Position numbers and translations under genes: made by a program
Shown here: piece after piece, positions 17,535 through 26,313 of the stretch
Layout: the number at the start of each line of letters is the position of its first letter
Numbering within the stretch: the first letter of the stretch is position 1
The notes under the pieces: model-generated
The model's input: the letters and a program-made list of their open reading frames with translations, nothing else
The model's database searches: none
Told to the model about the DNA's origin: nothing
Assembly (NCBI RefSeq): GCF_024757985.1
Contig: NZ_CP103289.1
Coordinates: 1,488,001 to 1,552,000, forward strand
Direction of reading: 5' to 3'
Length of the DNA: 64,000 bases
Origin: Cellulomonas sp. NS3
GTDB lineage: Bacteria; Actinomycetota; Actinomycetes; Actinomycetales; Cellulomonadaceae

Positions 17535-18254
17535 TCACGCCCCGGGTCGCACGAGGCCCGCCTCGTAGGCCACGACGACCGCCTGGACGCGGTCCCGCGC
17601 GCCCAGCTTGGCGAGGATGCGCCCGACGTGCGTCTTGACGGTGGCCTCCGCGACGAACAGGTCCTGGCCGATCTCGGTGTTCGACCGGCCCCGGGCCATG
17701 TGCACGAGCACCTCGCGCTCGCGGTCCGTGAGCTCGGCGACGGCTGCGTGCGCCGGGCCGGCCTCACCTGCCTGCTGCTCCGCGGGGAGCACCGTGACGA
17801 GGTGCTCGATGAGCCGCCGTGTGCTCGACGGCGCGATCACCGCGTCGCCCGCGTGCACCGTGCGGATCGCGTCGAGCATCTCCTCGGGCGGGGCGTCCTT
17901 GAGCAGGAACCCGCTCGCGCCGGCACGGATCGCGGCGAGCACGTACTCGTCGAGGTCGAACGTCGTGAGCACGATGATCCGCGGGGCGGGCTCGCCGGGC
18001 GTCGCGGCCGCGGTGATGGCGGCGGTCGCCGCGAGTCCGTCCATCGTGGGCATGCGCACGTCCATCAGCACCACGTCGACCTGCCCGACGACGCTCCGGG
18101 ACGCCGCGTCGGGAGCGAGGGCCCGGACGATCTGCGCGCCGTCGCCGGCCTCGAGCACGACCTCGAGGTCCGGCTGGGAGTCGATCACCATGCGGAACCC
18201 GGCCCGCACGAGCTGCTGGTCGTCGACGAGCGCGACGCGGACGGGGCCGCTCAC
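17535..18254 (-). CDS. NarL/LuxR-family response regulator
   Basis: A 239-residue regulator. The receiver domain has Asp65 in VVLMDVRMP as the phosphorylation site and Lys in GFLLKDAPPE. The C-terminal LuxR-type DNA-binding domain begins at LTDREREVL. GTG at 18254 overlaps the kinase stop by four bases (18251-18254). Together with the downstream ABC exporter this resembles the kinase-regulator-exporter layout of envelope-stress or antibiotic-response systems; targets are inferred. Confidence 0.93.
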   Translation of the reverse strand: MSGPVRVALVDDQQLVRAGFRMVIDSQPDLEVVLEAGDGAQIVRALAPDAASRSVVGQVDVVLMDVRMPTMDGLAATAAITAAATPGEPAPRIIVLTTFDLDEYVLAAIRAGASGFLLKDAPPEEMLDAIRTVHAGDAVIAPSSTRRLIEHLVTVLPAEQQAGEAGPAHAAVAELTDREREVLVHMARGRSNTEIGQDLFVAEATVKTHVGRILAKLGARDRVQAVVVAYEAGLVRPGA

Positions 18255-19684
18255 AGCGGCTTCCGGGTGGTCATGTCGGGGGCTCCCTGGGGTGCTGTCG
18301 GGGGTGGGGCTGCTGCGGGCGAGGGGGCTGGGGCGGGCGGGGACGCCGGTGCGGGCGTCGCGACCGGTGCCTGCACCGCCGCTCCCGGGCGCGCGGGTGC
18401 GGGCGAGGCTCCCGGGACCGGGGCGCGGTCGCCGCCGACGGGCGGCAGGGGGATCTGGGCGCGGACCCGGAACCCGCCGCCGGGGCGCGGGCCGGCCGTC
18501 ACGGAGCCGCCGAACATCGCCGCACGCTCCCGCATCCCGAGCAGGCCCTGGCCGAGCCCGTCGGACTCGGCGGCGGCGCCGCGGCCGTCGTCGCCGATCT
18601 CCAGCACGAGCGACGCGTCGAGCCACTGCACCACGACGGTCACGGTCGGGTCCGGCCCGGCGTGCTTGAGGATGTTGGTGAGCGCCTCCTGGCAGATGCG
18701 GTAGGCCGTGAGGCCGGCGCCGGGCGGCAGGCGCCGGGCCGTGCCCATGCGCACGAGCGAGACGCGCAGGCCGCTCGCCCGCACCTGCTCGACGAGCGCC
18801 TCCAGGTCCTGCTCGGCGGGCTGCGGCGTGTACGGCGCACCGCCCGCGCCGCCCGGTCCGGTGGAGATGCCGCTCACCGCGGGCGCGGGGCCGCCGGGCT
18901 GGGCGGCCTCGTCGGTGCGCAGCACGCCGAGCAGCCGCCGCATGTCGCCGAGCGCCGCGCGACCGGTCTCGGCGATGGTGCCGAGCGAGCGCGCCGCCGC
19001 GGCGGGGTCGGCCCCGGCGGCGTACCGGCCCCCGTCGGCCTGGGCGATCATCACGCTGAGGGAGTGGGCGACGATGTCGTGCATCTCGCGCGCGATGCGG
19101 GACCGCTCCGCCGCCGTCGCGATCTGGTGCTGCTGGTCGCGCTCGATCTCGAGGCGGCGGGCACGGTCGACGAGCGCGTCCATCGCCTCGCGGCGCGACC
19201 GGCGCACGAGGCCGAACGCCCAGACGGCGAGCGAGATCGCGGAGCCGAACATCCACGCGAACGCGCCCGCGAACGGGTCGTAGGCCCACCCGAGCGTGAC
19301 ACCGAGCACGAGCGAGCCGACGATCGCGCCGAGCACGGCGACCCGGTGCGCCCAGCGCGGCCCGTGCACCGTGACCGAGTACAGCGCGAGCAGCACCGCG
19401 ACGTCGGCGGGCAGCAGCGGGCCGTACCCGCCGGTGAGGTGGATGAGGGCGATCGTGTAGACGGTCGCGACCGAGGCGACCGGCTGCGCGCGGCGCCACG
19501 CGAGCGGCGCGATCAGGGCGAGCGCGATGAGGGGGACGCCGGCGCTCTGGTACCCCGCCTCGTACACGGTCCCGACGAGGGCGGTGACCGGGACGGCGAC
19601 GAGCGCGAGGAGCGCGGTGCCCGCGGCGTCGACGGCGAGCCGATGGGTGTCCTCCCACCGGATCGCTCGCTCCCACCAGCCCAC
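18251..19684 (-). CDS. Membrane sensor histidine kinase (HisKA_3 / NarL partner)
   Basis: 477 residues with about four to six membrane helices in the first ~160 residues, then a HisKA_3 dimerisation domain with the phospho-acceptor His202 in REMHDIVAHSLS, and an HATPase domain (GDDGRGAAAESDGLGQGLLG). A long Pro/Ala-rich C-terminal tail is unusual. The GTG at 19684 lies six bases after TACTCT, a leaderless layout, and was preferred to a GTG 13 codons upstream. It should phosphorylate the co-transcribed regulator. Confidence 0.9.
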   Translation of the reverse strand: MGWWERAIRWEDTHRLAVDAAGTALLALVAVPVTALVGTVYEAGYQSAGVPLIALALIAPLAWRRAQPVASVATVYTIALIHLTGGYGPLLPADVAVLLALYSVTVHGPRWAHRVAVLGAIVGSLVLGVTLGWAYDPFAGAFAWMFGSAISLAVWAFGLVRRSRREAMDALVDRARRLEIERDQQHQIATAAERSRIAREMHDIVAHSLSVMIAQADGGRYAAGADPAAAARSLGTIAETGRAALGDMRRLLGVLRTDEAAQPGGPAPAVSGISTGPGGAGGAPYTPQPAEQDLEALVEQVRASGLRVSLVRMGTARRLPPGAGLTAYRICQEALTNILKHAGPDPTVTVVVQWLDASLVLEIGDDGRGAAAESDGLGQGLLGMRERAAMFGGSVTAGPRPGGGFRVRAQIPLPPVGGDRAPVPGASPAPARPGAAVQAPVATPAPASPPAPAPSPAAAPPPTAPQGAPDMTTRKPL

Positions 19685-19696
19685 CGGACGAGAGTA
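19682..19696 (-). promoter_or_regulatory. Leaderless promoter/start of the sensor kinase
   Basis: On the minus strand TACTCT (19696-19691) is six bases before GTG at 19684. Confidence 0.55.
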
Positions 19697-19937
19697 GGCA
19701 CCGGGCACCGCGCCGTCGTGCACCCGGGGGTGGACGGCCCGTCGCCGCGCCGTCCGTCCGCGGGGGGACCGGACCGCCTGCCGGGAGGGGACCGGCAGGC
19801 GGCCGTCGTGCTCACCGCAACGGCCGTGGGCCGCCGTCTCGTAGGCAACCAGCCCACGCGCTGCGGGTCAAGAGGTAACTTCGGACGCCTAAGTAAGTCG
19901 TCCGCGGAAGTCCTCCGGACATCGCACGGTCGTGACC

Positions 19938-19952
19938 TAGCATGGGCGAATG
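19938..19952 (+). promoter_or_regulatory. Leaderless promoter/start of the OmpR-type regulator
   Basis: TAGCAT at 19938-19943 is six bases before the ATG at 19950, with no ribosome-binding site. Confidence 0.6.
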
Positions 19953-20642
19953 ACTCACGTGCTGCTGGCGGAGGACGACCCTGCGATTGCCGAGCCTTTG
20001 GCCCGCGCGCTCGGCCGCGAGGGTTATGACGTCCACGTGCAAGGTACGGGTCAAGGGGCCATCGACGGCGCGGCAGCGGCCGACCTCGTGGTGCTCGACC
20101 TCGGGCTGCCCGACATGGACGGCCTCGACGTCGCGCGCGCGATCCGCAACCTCGGGCTGACCACGCCGGTCCTCGTCCTGACGGCGCGCGCCGACGAGGT
20201 CGACCTCGTCGTGGGGCTCGACGCGGGCGCCGACGACTACGTGACCAAGCCGTTCCGGCTCGCCGAGCTGCTCGCGCGCGTCCGGGCGCTCCTGCGGCGC
20301 ACCGTCGGCGACCCCGCGGACGAGGACGAGCTGCACGCGCAGAACGTGCGCGTCGACGTCGCCGCCCACCGCGCCTTCCAGGGCGAGCGCGAGCTGCACC
20401 TCACCGCCAAGGAGTTCGACCTCCTGCGCGTGCTCGTCGCCGCCTCGGGCACCGTCGTCGCACGCGAGACGCTCATGCGCGAGGTCTGGGGCTCCGACCC
20501 GTCGGGCTCCACGAAGACGCTCGACATGCACGTGTCGTGGCTGCGCCGCAAGCTCGGGGACGACGCCAACTCCCCGCGGTACATCACGACCGTCCGCGGC
20601 ATGGGCTTCCGGTTCGAGACCGGCGAGGCAGATCGGGGCTAG
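19950..20642 (+). CDS. OmpR/PhoB-family response regulator
   Basis: A 230-residue regulator with acidic residues Asp9/Asp10, phospho-acceptor Asp50 in LVVLDLGLP and Lys100, followed by a winged-helix domain (about 130-225) with the typical WLRRKLGDD...RGMGFRFE end. It is directly followed by its kinase gene (2-base gap), so the two form a standard two-component operon. The signal and regulon are not evident. Confidence 0.94.
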   Translation: MTHVLLAEDDPAIAEPLARALGREGYDVHVQGTGQGAIDGAAAADLVVLDLGLPDMDGLDVARAIRNLGLTTPVLVLTARADEVDLVVGLDAGADDYVTKPFRLAELLARVRALLRRTVGDPADEDELHAQNVRVDVAAHRAFQGERELHLTAKEFDLLRVLVAASGTVVARETLMREVWGSDPSGSTKTLDMHVSWLRRKLGDDANSPRYITTVRGMGFRFETGEADRG

Positions 20643-20644
20643 GC

Positions 20645-21967
20645 GTGCGCCGTCGCGTCCTCCAGGCGACCATCGCCGCGGTCACGGTGGCGGTCGTCCT
20701 GCTCGGCTTCCCGCTCGCGTTCCTCGGTGCCCAGCTCGTCGGCGAGACCCAGCTCCAGGCCATCCAGAAGCGCGCCGACGAGCTCGCGGACAAGGCCGAC
20801 TTCCGCATCGACGAGAGCATCCCGTTCAGCGAGCGCATGCTCGAGCGCCACATCGGCGGCGACGGCGAGCTCCCCGCGTTCGTCCTGGTCACCGCGCCCG
20901 ACGGCACCCGCTACCAGGCCGGGGAGTTCATCGAGGGCCGCACGCTGTCCAAGCACGTCCTGAGCGACACGGGGGTGCAGGTCTCGATCTACGTCTCGTG
21001 GTGGGACGTGTTCTGGCAGACGATGCGCGTCATCGGGCTCGTCGTCGCGGCCGCCGTCGTGGCCTTCGCCGCCGGCATCGCGATGGCCATCTGGCAGGCG
21101 AACCGGCTCGCCGCGCCGCTCGTCTACCTCGCCGCGTCCGCGGAGCAGCTCGGCTCCGGTCAGGTGCGCCCCGAGCTCGAGCCCTCGGGCGTCGAGGAGA
21201 TCGACCTCGTCGCCGCCGAGCTCGCGCGCAGCGCCGACCGCATGGCCGGGCGCCTCGCCGCCGAGCGCCAGTTCGCCGCCGACGCCTCGCACCAGCTGCG
21301 CACGCCCCTGACTGCGCTCTCGATGCGCCTCGAGGAGATCACGCTCGCGACCGAGGAGGAGGCCGTCCGCGAGGAGGCCCGGATCTCCCTCGAGCAGGTC
21401 GAGCGGCTCGTCACCGTCGTCGACGACCTGCTCACGCGCTCGCGACGCGCGCAGGGCGGCACGACCGAGGCCGTGCGGCTGCTCGACGTCGTGCACCAAC
21501 AGGAGGAGGAGTGGGCGCCCGCGTTCGCCGCCGCGAAGCGCCGGCTCGTCGTCGAGGTCGGAGCGGGCGTCCAGGTCCTCGCGACCCCCGGCGCGCTCGC
21601 CCAGGTCGTGGCGACGCTGATCGAGAACTCGCTCAAGCACGGCGACGGGACCACGACGGTGCGCTCGCGCAGCGGCGGGCCGTCCGGCGCGGTGGTGGTC
21701 GAGGTCGCCGACGAGGGCCAGGGCGTGCCCGACGAGCTCGCGCCGCGGATCTTCGAGCGCGAGGTGACCTCGGGCAAGGGGACCGGCCTCGGGCTCGCGC
21801 TCGCGCGGGACCTCGCGTCGGCCGACGGGGGACGCCTCGAGCTCGCGCAGCGGAGGCCGGCCGTGTTCGCGCTGTTCCTGTCCGGCGTGCCCGCCCAGCT
21901 CGCGCCCGACGTGGTCATGCCGCGCGGCTCGGTCATCTCGCCGCGGACCGACCGCCGCTGGCGGTAG
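20645..21967 (+). CDS. Sensor histidine kinase (HAMP-HisKA-HATPase)
   Basis: 440 residues: an N-terminal helix (about 8-28), an extracytoplasmic loop of ~95 residues, a second helix (about 128-150), HAMP linker, HisKA with His216 in DASHQLRTPLTAL, and an HATPase with IENSLKHGDG, DEGQGVPDE and GKGTGLGLAL. GTG at 20645 follows the regulator stop by two bases. It should phosphorylate the preceding OmpR-type regulator. Confidence 0.93.
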   Translation: MRRRVLQATIAAVTVAVVLLGFPLAFLGAQLVGETQLQAIQKRADELADKADFRIDESIPFSERMLERHIGGDGELPAFVLVTAPDGTRYQAGEFIEGRTLSKHVLSDTGVQVSIYVSWWDVFWQTMRVIGLVVAAAVVAFAAGIAMAIWQANRLAAPLVYLAASAEQLGSGQVRPELEPSGVEEIDLVAAELARSADRMAGRLAAERQFAADASHQLRTPLTALSMRLEEITLATEEEAVREEARISLEQVERLVTVVDDLLTRSRRAQGGTTEAVRLLDVVHQQEEEWAPAFAAAKRRLVVEVGAGVQVLATPGALAQVVATLIENSLKHGDGTTTVRSRSGGPSGAVVVEVADEGQGVPDELAPRIFEREVTSGKGTGLGLALARDLASADGGRLELAQRRPAVFALFLSGVPAQLAPDVVMPRGSVISPRTDRRWR

Positions 21968-22002
21968 TGCGGACCGACCGCCGGCGCGTGTGCGGGCGGG
22001 GG

Positions 22003-22605
22003 TCAGGCCCGGTCGAGCGAGGGCACCGGGGCGGTCGCATCGAGCGACGCGGCGTCCTCGACCGGCGCCTCACCGGTGAGCACGGGCGCGTCGGTGACCG
22101 TGACGTCCTCGAGGACGACGGGCGGGGCCACCGTCGGCACGACGTCGCCCGACGCGGACGTGAAGACGAACGTCTTGTAGCCGACGTACCGGACGATCGT
22201 GCCGAGCCCGATGCCGATGACGTTCGCGACGTTGTCCGCGAGCGGCGTCGTGAAGCCCAGCACGTAGTGCGAGAGCGCCAGCGTCCCGATCCCGAGCACG
22301 ACGCCGACCGCGTTGACGACCGCGTACGCCGTGAACTCGCGCCCGCGCCGGGCGGTGCGGTGCTCGGCGAACGTCCAGTGCCGGTTGCCGAGCCACGAGA
22401 CGACCGTCGCGGCGGCGATCGACAGCACGCGCGCGGTGATCGGCTTCTCGATCAGCAGCTCGCCCGGCCCGAACCGCAGGAGGTTGAACAGGCCGAGGTC
22501 GACGACGAACGCCACCCCGCCGACCGACAGGAACCGCGCGAGCTCGAGCACGCGGACCCGCAGGGCGAGCAGCCGCACCGGTCCTGCTCCAGGCGTAGAC
22601 GTCAC
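22003..22605 (-). CDS. GtrA-family membrane protein
   Basis: 200 residues with four membrane helices typical of GtrA proteins (FLSVGGVAFVVDLGLFNLLR opens the family domain; GNRHWTFAEHR is the conserved loop). GtrA-type proteins are thought to flip lipid-linked sugars in polysaccharide modification. The GTG at 22605 is six bases after TACGAT, a leaderless start. In mycobacteria a GtrA-like gene also neighbours purK-purE (Rv3275c-Rv3277), so the synteny is old. Confidence 0.88.
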   Translation of the reverse strand: MTSTPGAGPVRLLALRVRVLELARFLSVGGVAFVVDLGLFNLLRFGPGELLIEKPITARVLSIAAATVVSWLGNRHWTFAEHRTARRGREFTAYAVVNAVGVVLGIGTLALSHYVLGFTTPLADNVANVIGIGLGTIVRYVGYKTFVFTSASGDVVPTVAPPVVLEDVTVTDAPVLTGEAPVEDAASLDATAPVPSLDRA

Positions 22606-22617
22606 CGGTGGATCGTA
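22603..22617 (-). promoter_or_regulatory. Leaderless promoter/start of the GtrA gene
   Basis: On the minus strand TACGAT (22617-22612) is six bases before GTG at 22605. Confidence 0.55.
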
Positions 22618-22840
22618 CCCCTGGGCCTCCGGCCGGCGGCGAGGCCGAGATCGGGTGAAAACGGACGCGCGGTCGGTGGGGACCGCGGCCGGGCGTCCCT
22701 GTCCCCGCCCCGCAACCGGTGCGGGCATGCCGCGGCTCGCGTCGCCAGTCCCTCGGGCGGCGGCGCGCCGCAGTGCCAGGCGGGTGGCGCACCGGGCGCC
22801 GCGGTCCCGGACGGTGCGGGCCGACGCCGCGGGGCTCGAC

Positions 22841-22857
22841 TAGGCTCGACGCCCGTG
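22841..22857 (+). promoter_or_regulatory. Near-leaderless promoter/start of purK
   Basis: TAGGCT at 22841-22846 is eight bases before GTG at 22855. Transcription would begin at or within two bases of the start codon. Confidence 0.5.
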
Positions 22858-24060
22858 ACAGCACCCGTCGTGGCCGTGGTCGGTGGAGGCCAGCTCGCCC
22901 GCATGATGACGCCCGCCGCGACCGCGCTCGGGGTGCACCTGAGGGTGCTCGTCGAGGAGCCGACGTCGTCGGCCGCGCAGGTCGTGGTCGACGCGCCGGT
23001 CGGTGCCGCGCGCGACGAGCGGGCCGTCGAGGAGCTCGTCTCCGGCCGCCCCGGTACCGCCGTACCCGCGCACGCCGCCCGCGCCGACGTGCTCACGTTC
23101 GAGCACGAGCACGTCCCCTCGGCGCTCCTCGAGCGGCTCGTGGCGGGCGGCCTGCCCGTGCACCCGGCGCCGGGTGCGCTCCTGCACGCCCAGGACAAGC
23201 ACGTGATGCGCCGGCGCCTGACCGAGCTCGGGGTGCCGTGCCCGCGTTGGGCCGCGGTCGCGGACCACGCGGCGCTCGAGGCGTTCCTCGGCTCGGTGGG
23301 CGGCGAGGCAGTCGTCAAGACGGTGCGCGGCGGGTACGACGGCAAGGGCGTCCGCGTGGTCCGGTCGGCGCGCGAGGTCGACGACTGGTTCGACGCCGCC
23401 GCCCGGGGCGAGGGCGCCGAGCTCCTCGCGGAGGAGAAGGTGCCGTTCACCCGCGAGCTGGCGGTGCTCGTGGCCCGCACGCCGTCGGGCGAGGTCCGGA
23501 CGTGGCCCGTCGTGGAGTCCGTGCAGGTCGACGGCGTGTGCTCGGAGGTCGTGGCGCCCGCGCCGGACCTCGACCCCCGCACCGCCGAGGAGGCGCGGCG
23601 CACCGCGGTGGCGGTCGCCGAGGGGCTCGCGGTCACCGGCGTGCTGGCGGTCGAGCTGTTCGAGGTCCCGGGGGAGGGGCCGGGCGCCGCGCCACGGGTG
23701 CTCGTCAACGAGCTCGCGATGCGCCCGCACAACTCGGGTCACTGGACGATCGACGGCTCCGTCACCAGCCAGTTCGAGCAGCACCTGCGCGCGGTGCTCG
23801 ACCTGCCCCTCGGCGACACCGCGCCCCGCGCGCCGTGGACCGTCATGGTCAACGTGCTCGGCAGCGCGCGCGCCGAGCTGACCGACGGCCTGCCGGTCGT
23901 CGCGCGCACCGACCCGCACGCGAAGGTGCATCTCTACGGCAAGGGCGTGCGACCCGGGCGCAAGCTCGGCCACGTCAACGTCTCGGGCGCCGACCTCGAG
24001 GACGTCCGCCGGCGGGCCCGGGCGGCGGCGGCCCTGCTGCGCGGCGAGGACCCGGCCTGA
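22855..24060 (+). CDS. purK: N5-carboxyaminoimidazole ribonucleotide synthase (PurK)
   Basis: A 401-residue ATP-grasp enzyme that makes N5-CAIR from AIR, ATP and bicarbonate in purine synthesis. The N-terminal VVGGGQLARMM, LTFEHEHVP, QDKHVMRR, the ATP-grasp stretch KTVRGGYDGKGVRVV and the family motif NELAMRPHNSGHWTIDG are all seen. The start is fixed by the short promoter spacing. PurE follows by 107 bases in the same direction. Confidence 0.96.
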   Translation: MTAPVVAVVGGGQLARMMTPAATALGVHLRVLVEEPTSSAAQVVVDAPVGAARDERAVEELVSGRPGTAVPAHAARADVLTFEHEHVPSALLERLVAGGLPVHPAPGALLHAQDKHVMRRRLTELGVPCPRWAAVADHAALEAFLGSVGGEAVVKTVRGGYDGKGVRVVRSAREVDDWFDAAARGEGAELLAEEKVPFTRELAVLVARTPSGEVRTWPVVESVQVDGVCSEVVAPAPDLDPRTAEEARRTAVAVAEGLAVTGVLAVELFEVPGEGPGAAPRVLVNELAMRPHNSGHWTIDGSVTSQFEQHLRAVLDLPLGDTAPRAPWTVMVNVLGSARAELTDGLPVVARTDPHAKVHLYGKGVRPGRKLGHVNVSGADLEDVRRRARAAAALLRGEDPA

Positions 24061-24167
24061 CCGACGACGCGTGCGCCGGCCGGCGCCGGACGCGGCACGC
24101 GGGGACGGGGCCCGGACCCCCCACGACGCACCTGACCGCACCACCATCCCGCGAGTAGGAGACGGAC

Positions 24168-24713
24168 ATGGCAGCACAGCCCCTGGTCGGCATCGTGATG
24201 GGCTCGGACTCCGACTGGCCGGTGATGCAGGCCGCGGCCGAGGCCCTGGGCGAGTTCGGGGTCCCGGTCGAGGTCGACGTGGTCTCGGCGCACCGCCAGC
24301 CCGAGAAGATGGTCGAGTACGGGCGCTCGGCGGCCGACCGCGGGCTGCGGGCGATCGTCGCGGGTGCCGGCGGCGCGGCGCACCTGCCCGGCATGCTCGC
24401 GGCGGTCACGACCCTGCCGGTCATCGGCGTCCCCGTCCCCCTGGCGTACCTCGACGGGCTGGACTCGCTGCTGTCGATCGTCCAGATGCCCGCGGGCGTG
24501 CCGGTCGCCACCGTGTCCGTCGGCGGCGCGCGCAACGCCGGCCTGCTCGCGGTGCGGATCCTCGCGTCGGGGGTCGACGACGACGCGCGACGGCTCGCCG
24601 CGGCGATGGCCGAGTTCCAGGCCGGGCTGCGCGCGCAGGCCGACGCCAAGGGCGAGCGGCTGCGGGGTTCCTACGCGGACGGCGGGCGGCCGCGCACGGG
24701 GTTCACGGCCTGA
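24168..24713 (+). CDS. purE: N5-CAIR mutase (PurE)
   Basis: A 181-residue class I PurE that converts N5-CAIR to CAIR. Active-site motifs [14 protein letters not shown] (His42) and [11 protein letters not shown] are intact. GGAG precedes the ATG. The C-terminal ~20 residues extend past the usual family length. Confidence 0.96.
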   Translation: MAAQPLVGIVMGSDSDWPVMQAAAEALGEFGVPVEVDVVSAHRQPEKMVEYGRSAADRGLRAIVAGAGGAAHLPGMLAAVTTLPVIGVPVPLAYLDGLDSLLSIVQMPAGVPVATVSVGGARNAGLLAVRILASGVDDDARRLAAAMAEFQAGLRAQADAKGERLRGSYADGGRPRTGFTA

Positions 24714-24731
24714 CGGCGTGGGAGGCCCGGC

Positions 24732-25997
24732 TCAGGGGGCCGGCATCCCGCCGACCTCGCCGGGCGGCTGCGAGCCGTCGCGGATCGCGGCGAAGAAGCC
24801 CGGTGCCAGGTCGGGGTCGAGCAGGACCGACGACCCGACGCCGCCGGGCCGGTAGTCGATGTTCGAGATCGGCGGGGTCCCCGTGATGCCGTCGGGCCCG
24901 TTCGCCGACCGGAACGTCAGCGCCATGCGGCCCAGGTCGACGATGCCGGTCTCGTCGCTCACCGTGAGCGCCGCGGTGCCCGAGCGCAGCAGCGCGACCT
25001 GCTTGGCCGGCTGCAGGAGCAGGCCCGGGTCCTGCACGCGGCTCGAGATCGACGCGATGAGCTGCTGCTGACGCTGGGCGCGCCCGATGTCCGCGTCCGG
25101 GTCCGCCTTGCGCATCCGGGCGAAGGCGAGCGCCTCCGTGCCGCCGACGTCGCGGCAGCCGGGGGTCCACACCATCCCGCTGTCCTTGTCGTCGACCGTC
25201 AGGTCGGAGCACAGGTTCACGCCTCCGACGGCGTCGACGATCTGCTCGAACCCGCCGAAGCCGACCTCGACGTAGTGGTCGACGGTCATGCCGGTGAGGC
25301 CCTCGACGGTCTGCACGAGCAGCGGTGCACCGCCCGCCGAGTACGCCGCGTTGAGCTTGCCGGGCCCCTGGCCGGGGATCTCGACGTAGGTGTCGCGCGG
25401 CAGGCTCAGGAGCGCCGCGGGACCCGAGGCGGGCTGGTGCAGCAGCATCATGGTGTCCGACCGCTGACCGGTCGTCTCGGGGTCCTCGATCGCCCCGTCG
25501 GCGCGGGAGTCCGAGCCGGCGAGCAGGTAGGTCGTGCCGTCCGTCCCCGGTGCCCCCGAGAGCGCCGCGACGTGCGCGAGCTTCCCGTCGGCCCAGATCA
25601 GCAGCCCGATCGGCCACGCGATCACGAGCACGAGCACGAGCGCGAGACCGACGGCGGCGAGCCGCCGCCGCGAGACGCGGGGGGCCGAGGCGCCGAGCCC
25701 CGACGCCGCGGGCGCGGGTCGGGCCGGACGCGTCGTCGCCGGCCGGGGGCTGCCGGGGCCGACCTGTGCGGACGCAGGCGGCCGTGCTGCGGGCGGGCGT
25801 GCGCCGGCTGCGCGCGCGGTGCCGGCAGTCGCGGCACCGGACGTCGACCGCCCCGCGACGACGACGGGCTCGTCGCCGGCCGGACGGCGGCCCGCGGTGG
25901 GCGTCGCGGGCCGGACGGCGGCCGGGCGGCCGGGCGTCCCGGGCCGGTCGGCGCGCGGGGGTCGGCGTGCGCACGGGCGCCGGGCGGGCGTCGTCAC
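24732..25997 (-). CDS. LytR-CpsA-Psr (LCP) family ligase, probably 5'-frameshifted
   Basis: 421 residues in the intact frame. After a Pro/Ala/Arg-rich cytoplasmic stretch there is one membrane helix (about 112-135), then the LCP catalytic domain with GSDSRADG, RSDTMMLLHQ, SLPRDTYVEIPG, KLNAAYSAGG and Arg-rich RAQRQQQ. LCP enzymes transfer undecaprenyl-linked glycopolymers to peptidoglycan outside the membrane. GTG at 25997 has no ribosome-binding site and begins in odd, Arg-rich sequence. An ATG at 26304, nine bases after the upstream LCP stop, opens a plausible N-terminus in another frame; dropping one C of the five-base run at 25957-25961 would join them (523 residues). Confidence 0.82.
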   Translation of the reverse strand: MTTPARRPCARRPPRADRPGTPGRPAAVRPATPTAGRRPAGDEPVVVAGRSTSGAATAGTARAAGARPPAARPPASAQVGPGSPRPATTRPARPAPAASGLGASAPRVSRRRLAAVGLALVLVLVIAWPIGLLIWADGKLAHVAALSGAPGTDGTTYLLAGSDSRADGAIEDPETTGQRSDTMMLLHQPASGPAALLSLPRDTYVEIPGQGPGKLNAAYSAGGAPLLVQTVEGLTGMTVDHYVEVGFGGFEQIVDAVGGVNLCSDLTVDDKDSGMVWTPGCRDVGGTEALAFARMRKADPDADIGRAQRQQQLIASISSRVQDPGLLLQPAKQVALLRSGTAALTVSDETGIVDLGRMALTFRSANGPDGITGTPPISNIDYRPGGVGSSVLLDPDLAPGFFAAIRDGSQPPGEVGGMPAP

Positions 25998-26304
25998 GGA
26001 CGCCGGCTCGGCCGGGGGCCTGCCGGTTGCCGTCGCTCGGGGTGGGCGGCGCCGGCCGCGAGGTGCGCGGCGGCGCCGGTCGCGACGGTCGTCCCGGGGT
26101 GCGCGTCCCGCCCCCGACGGCCACCGCGTCCCCGGCGCTCGGCGGCCGGGCCGGGCCTGCGCCGGGCGCGAAGCTGGGCGGGGTCGCGGGGCCGGAGCCG
26201 TCGCGCTGCGGCGCCCGGCCCGGCGTGCCGGGCGTCAGGGGGCGGGCCGAGCCGCCGGTGCGGGCGCGCGAGCCGCGGCCCGTGGGCTTCTCATCGGAGG
26301 TCAT
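25961..26304 (-). other. Displaced 5' coding segment of the second LCP gene
   Basis: From ATG at 26304 the frame reads MTSDEKPTGRGSRARTGG and continues as a Pro/Gly-rich, low-complexity cytoplasmic tail typical of actinobacterial LCP proteins. It stays GC3-rich until the C run at 25957-25961, after which GC3 bias passes to the LCP frame. Either the assembly carries one extra base or the gene is truly frameshifted. Confidence 0.55.
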
Positions 26305-26313
26305 GGCACCCGC

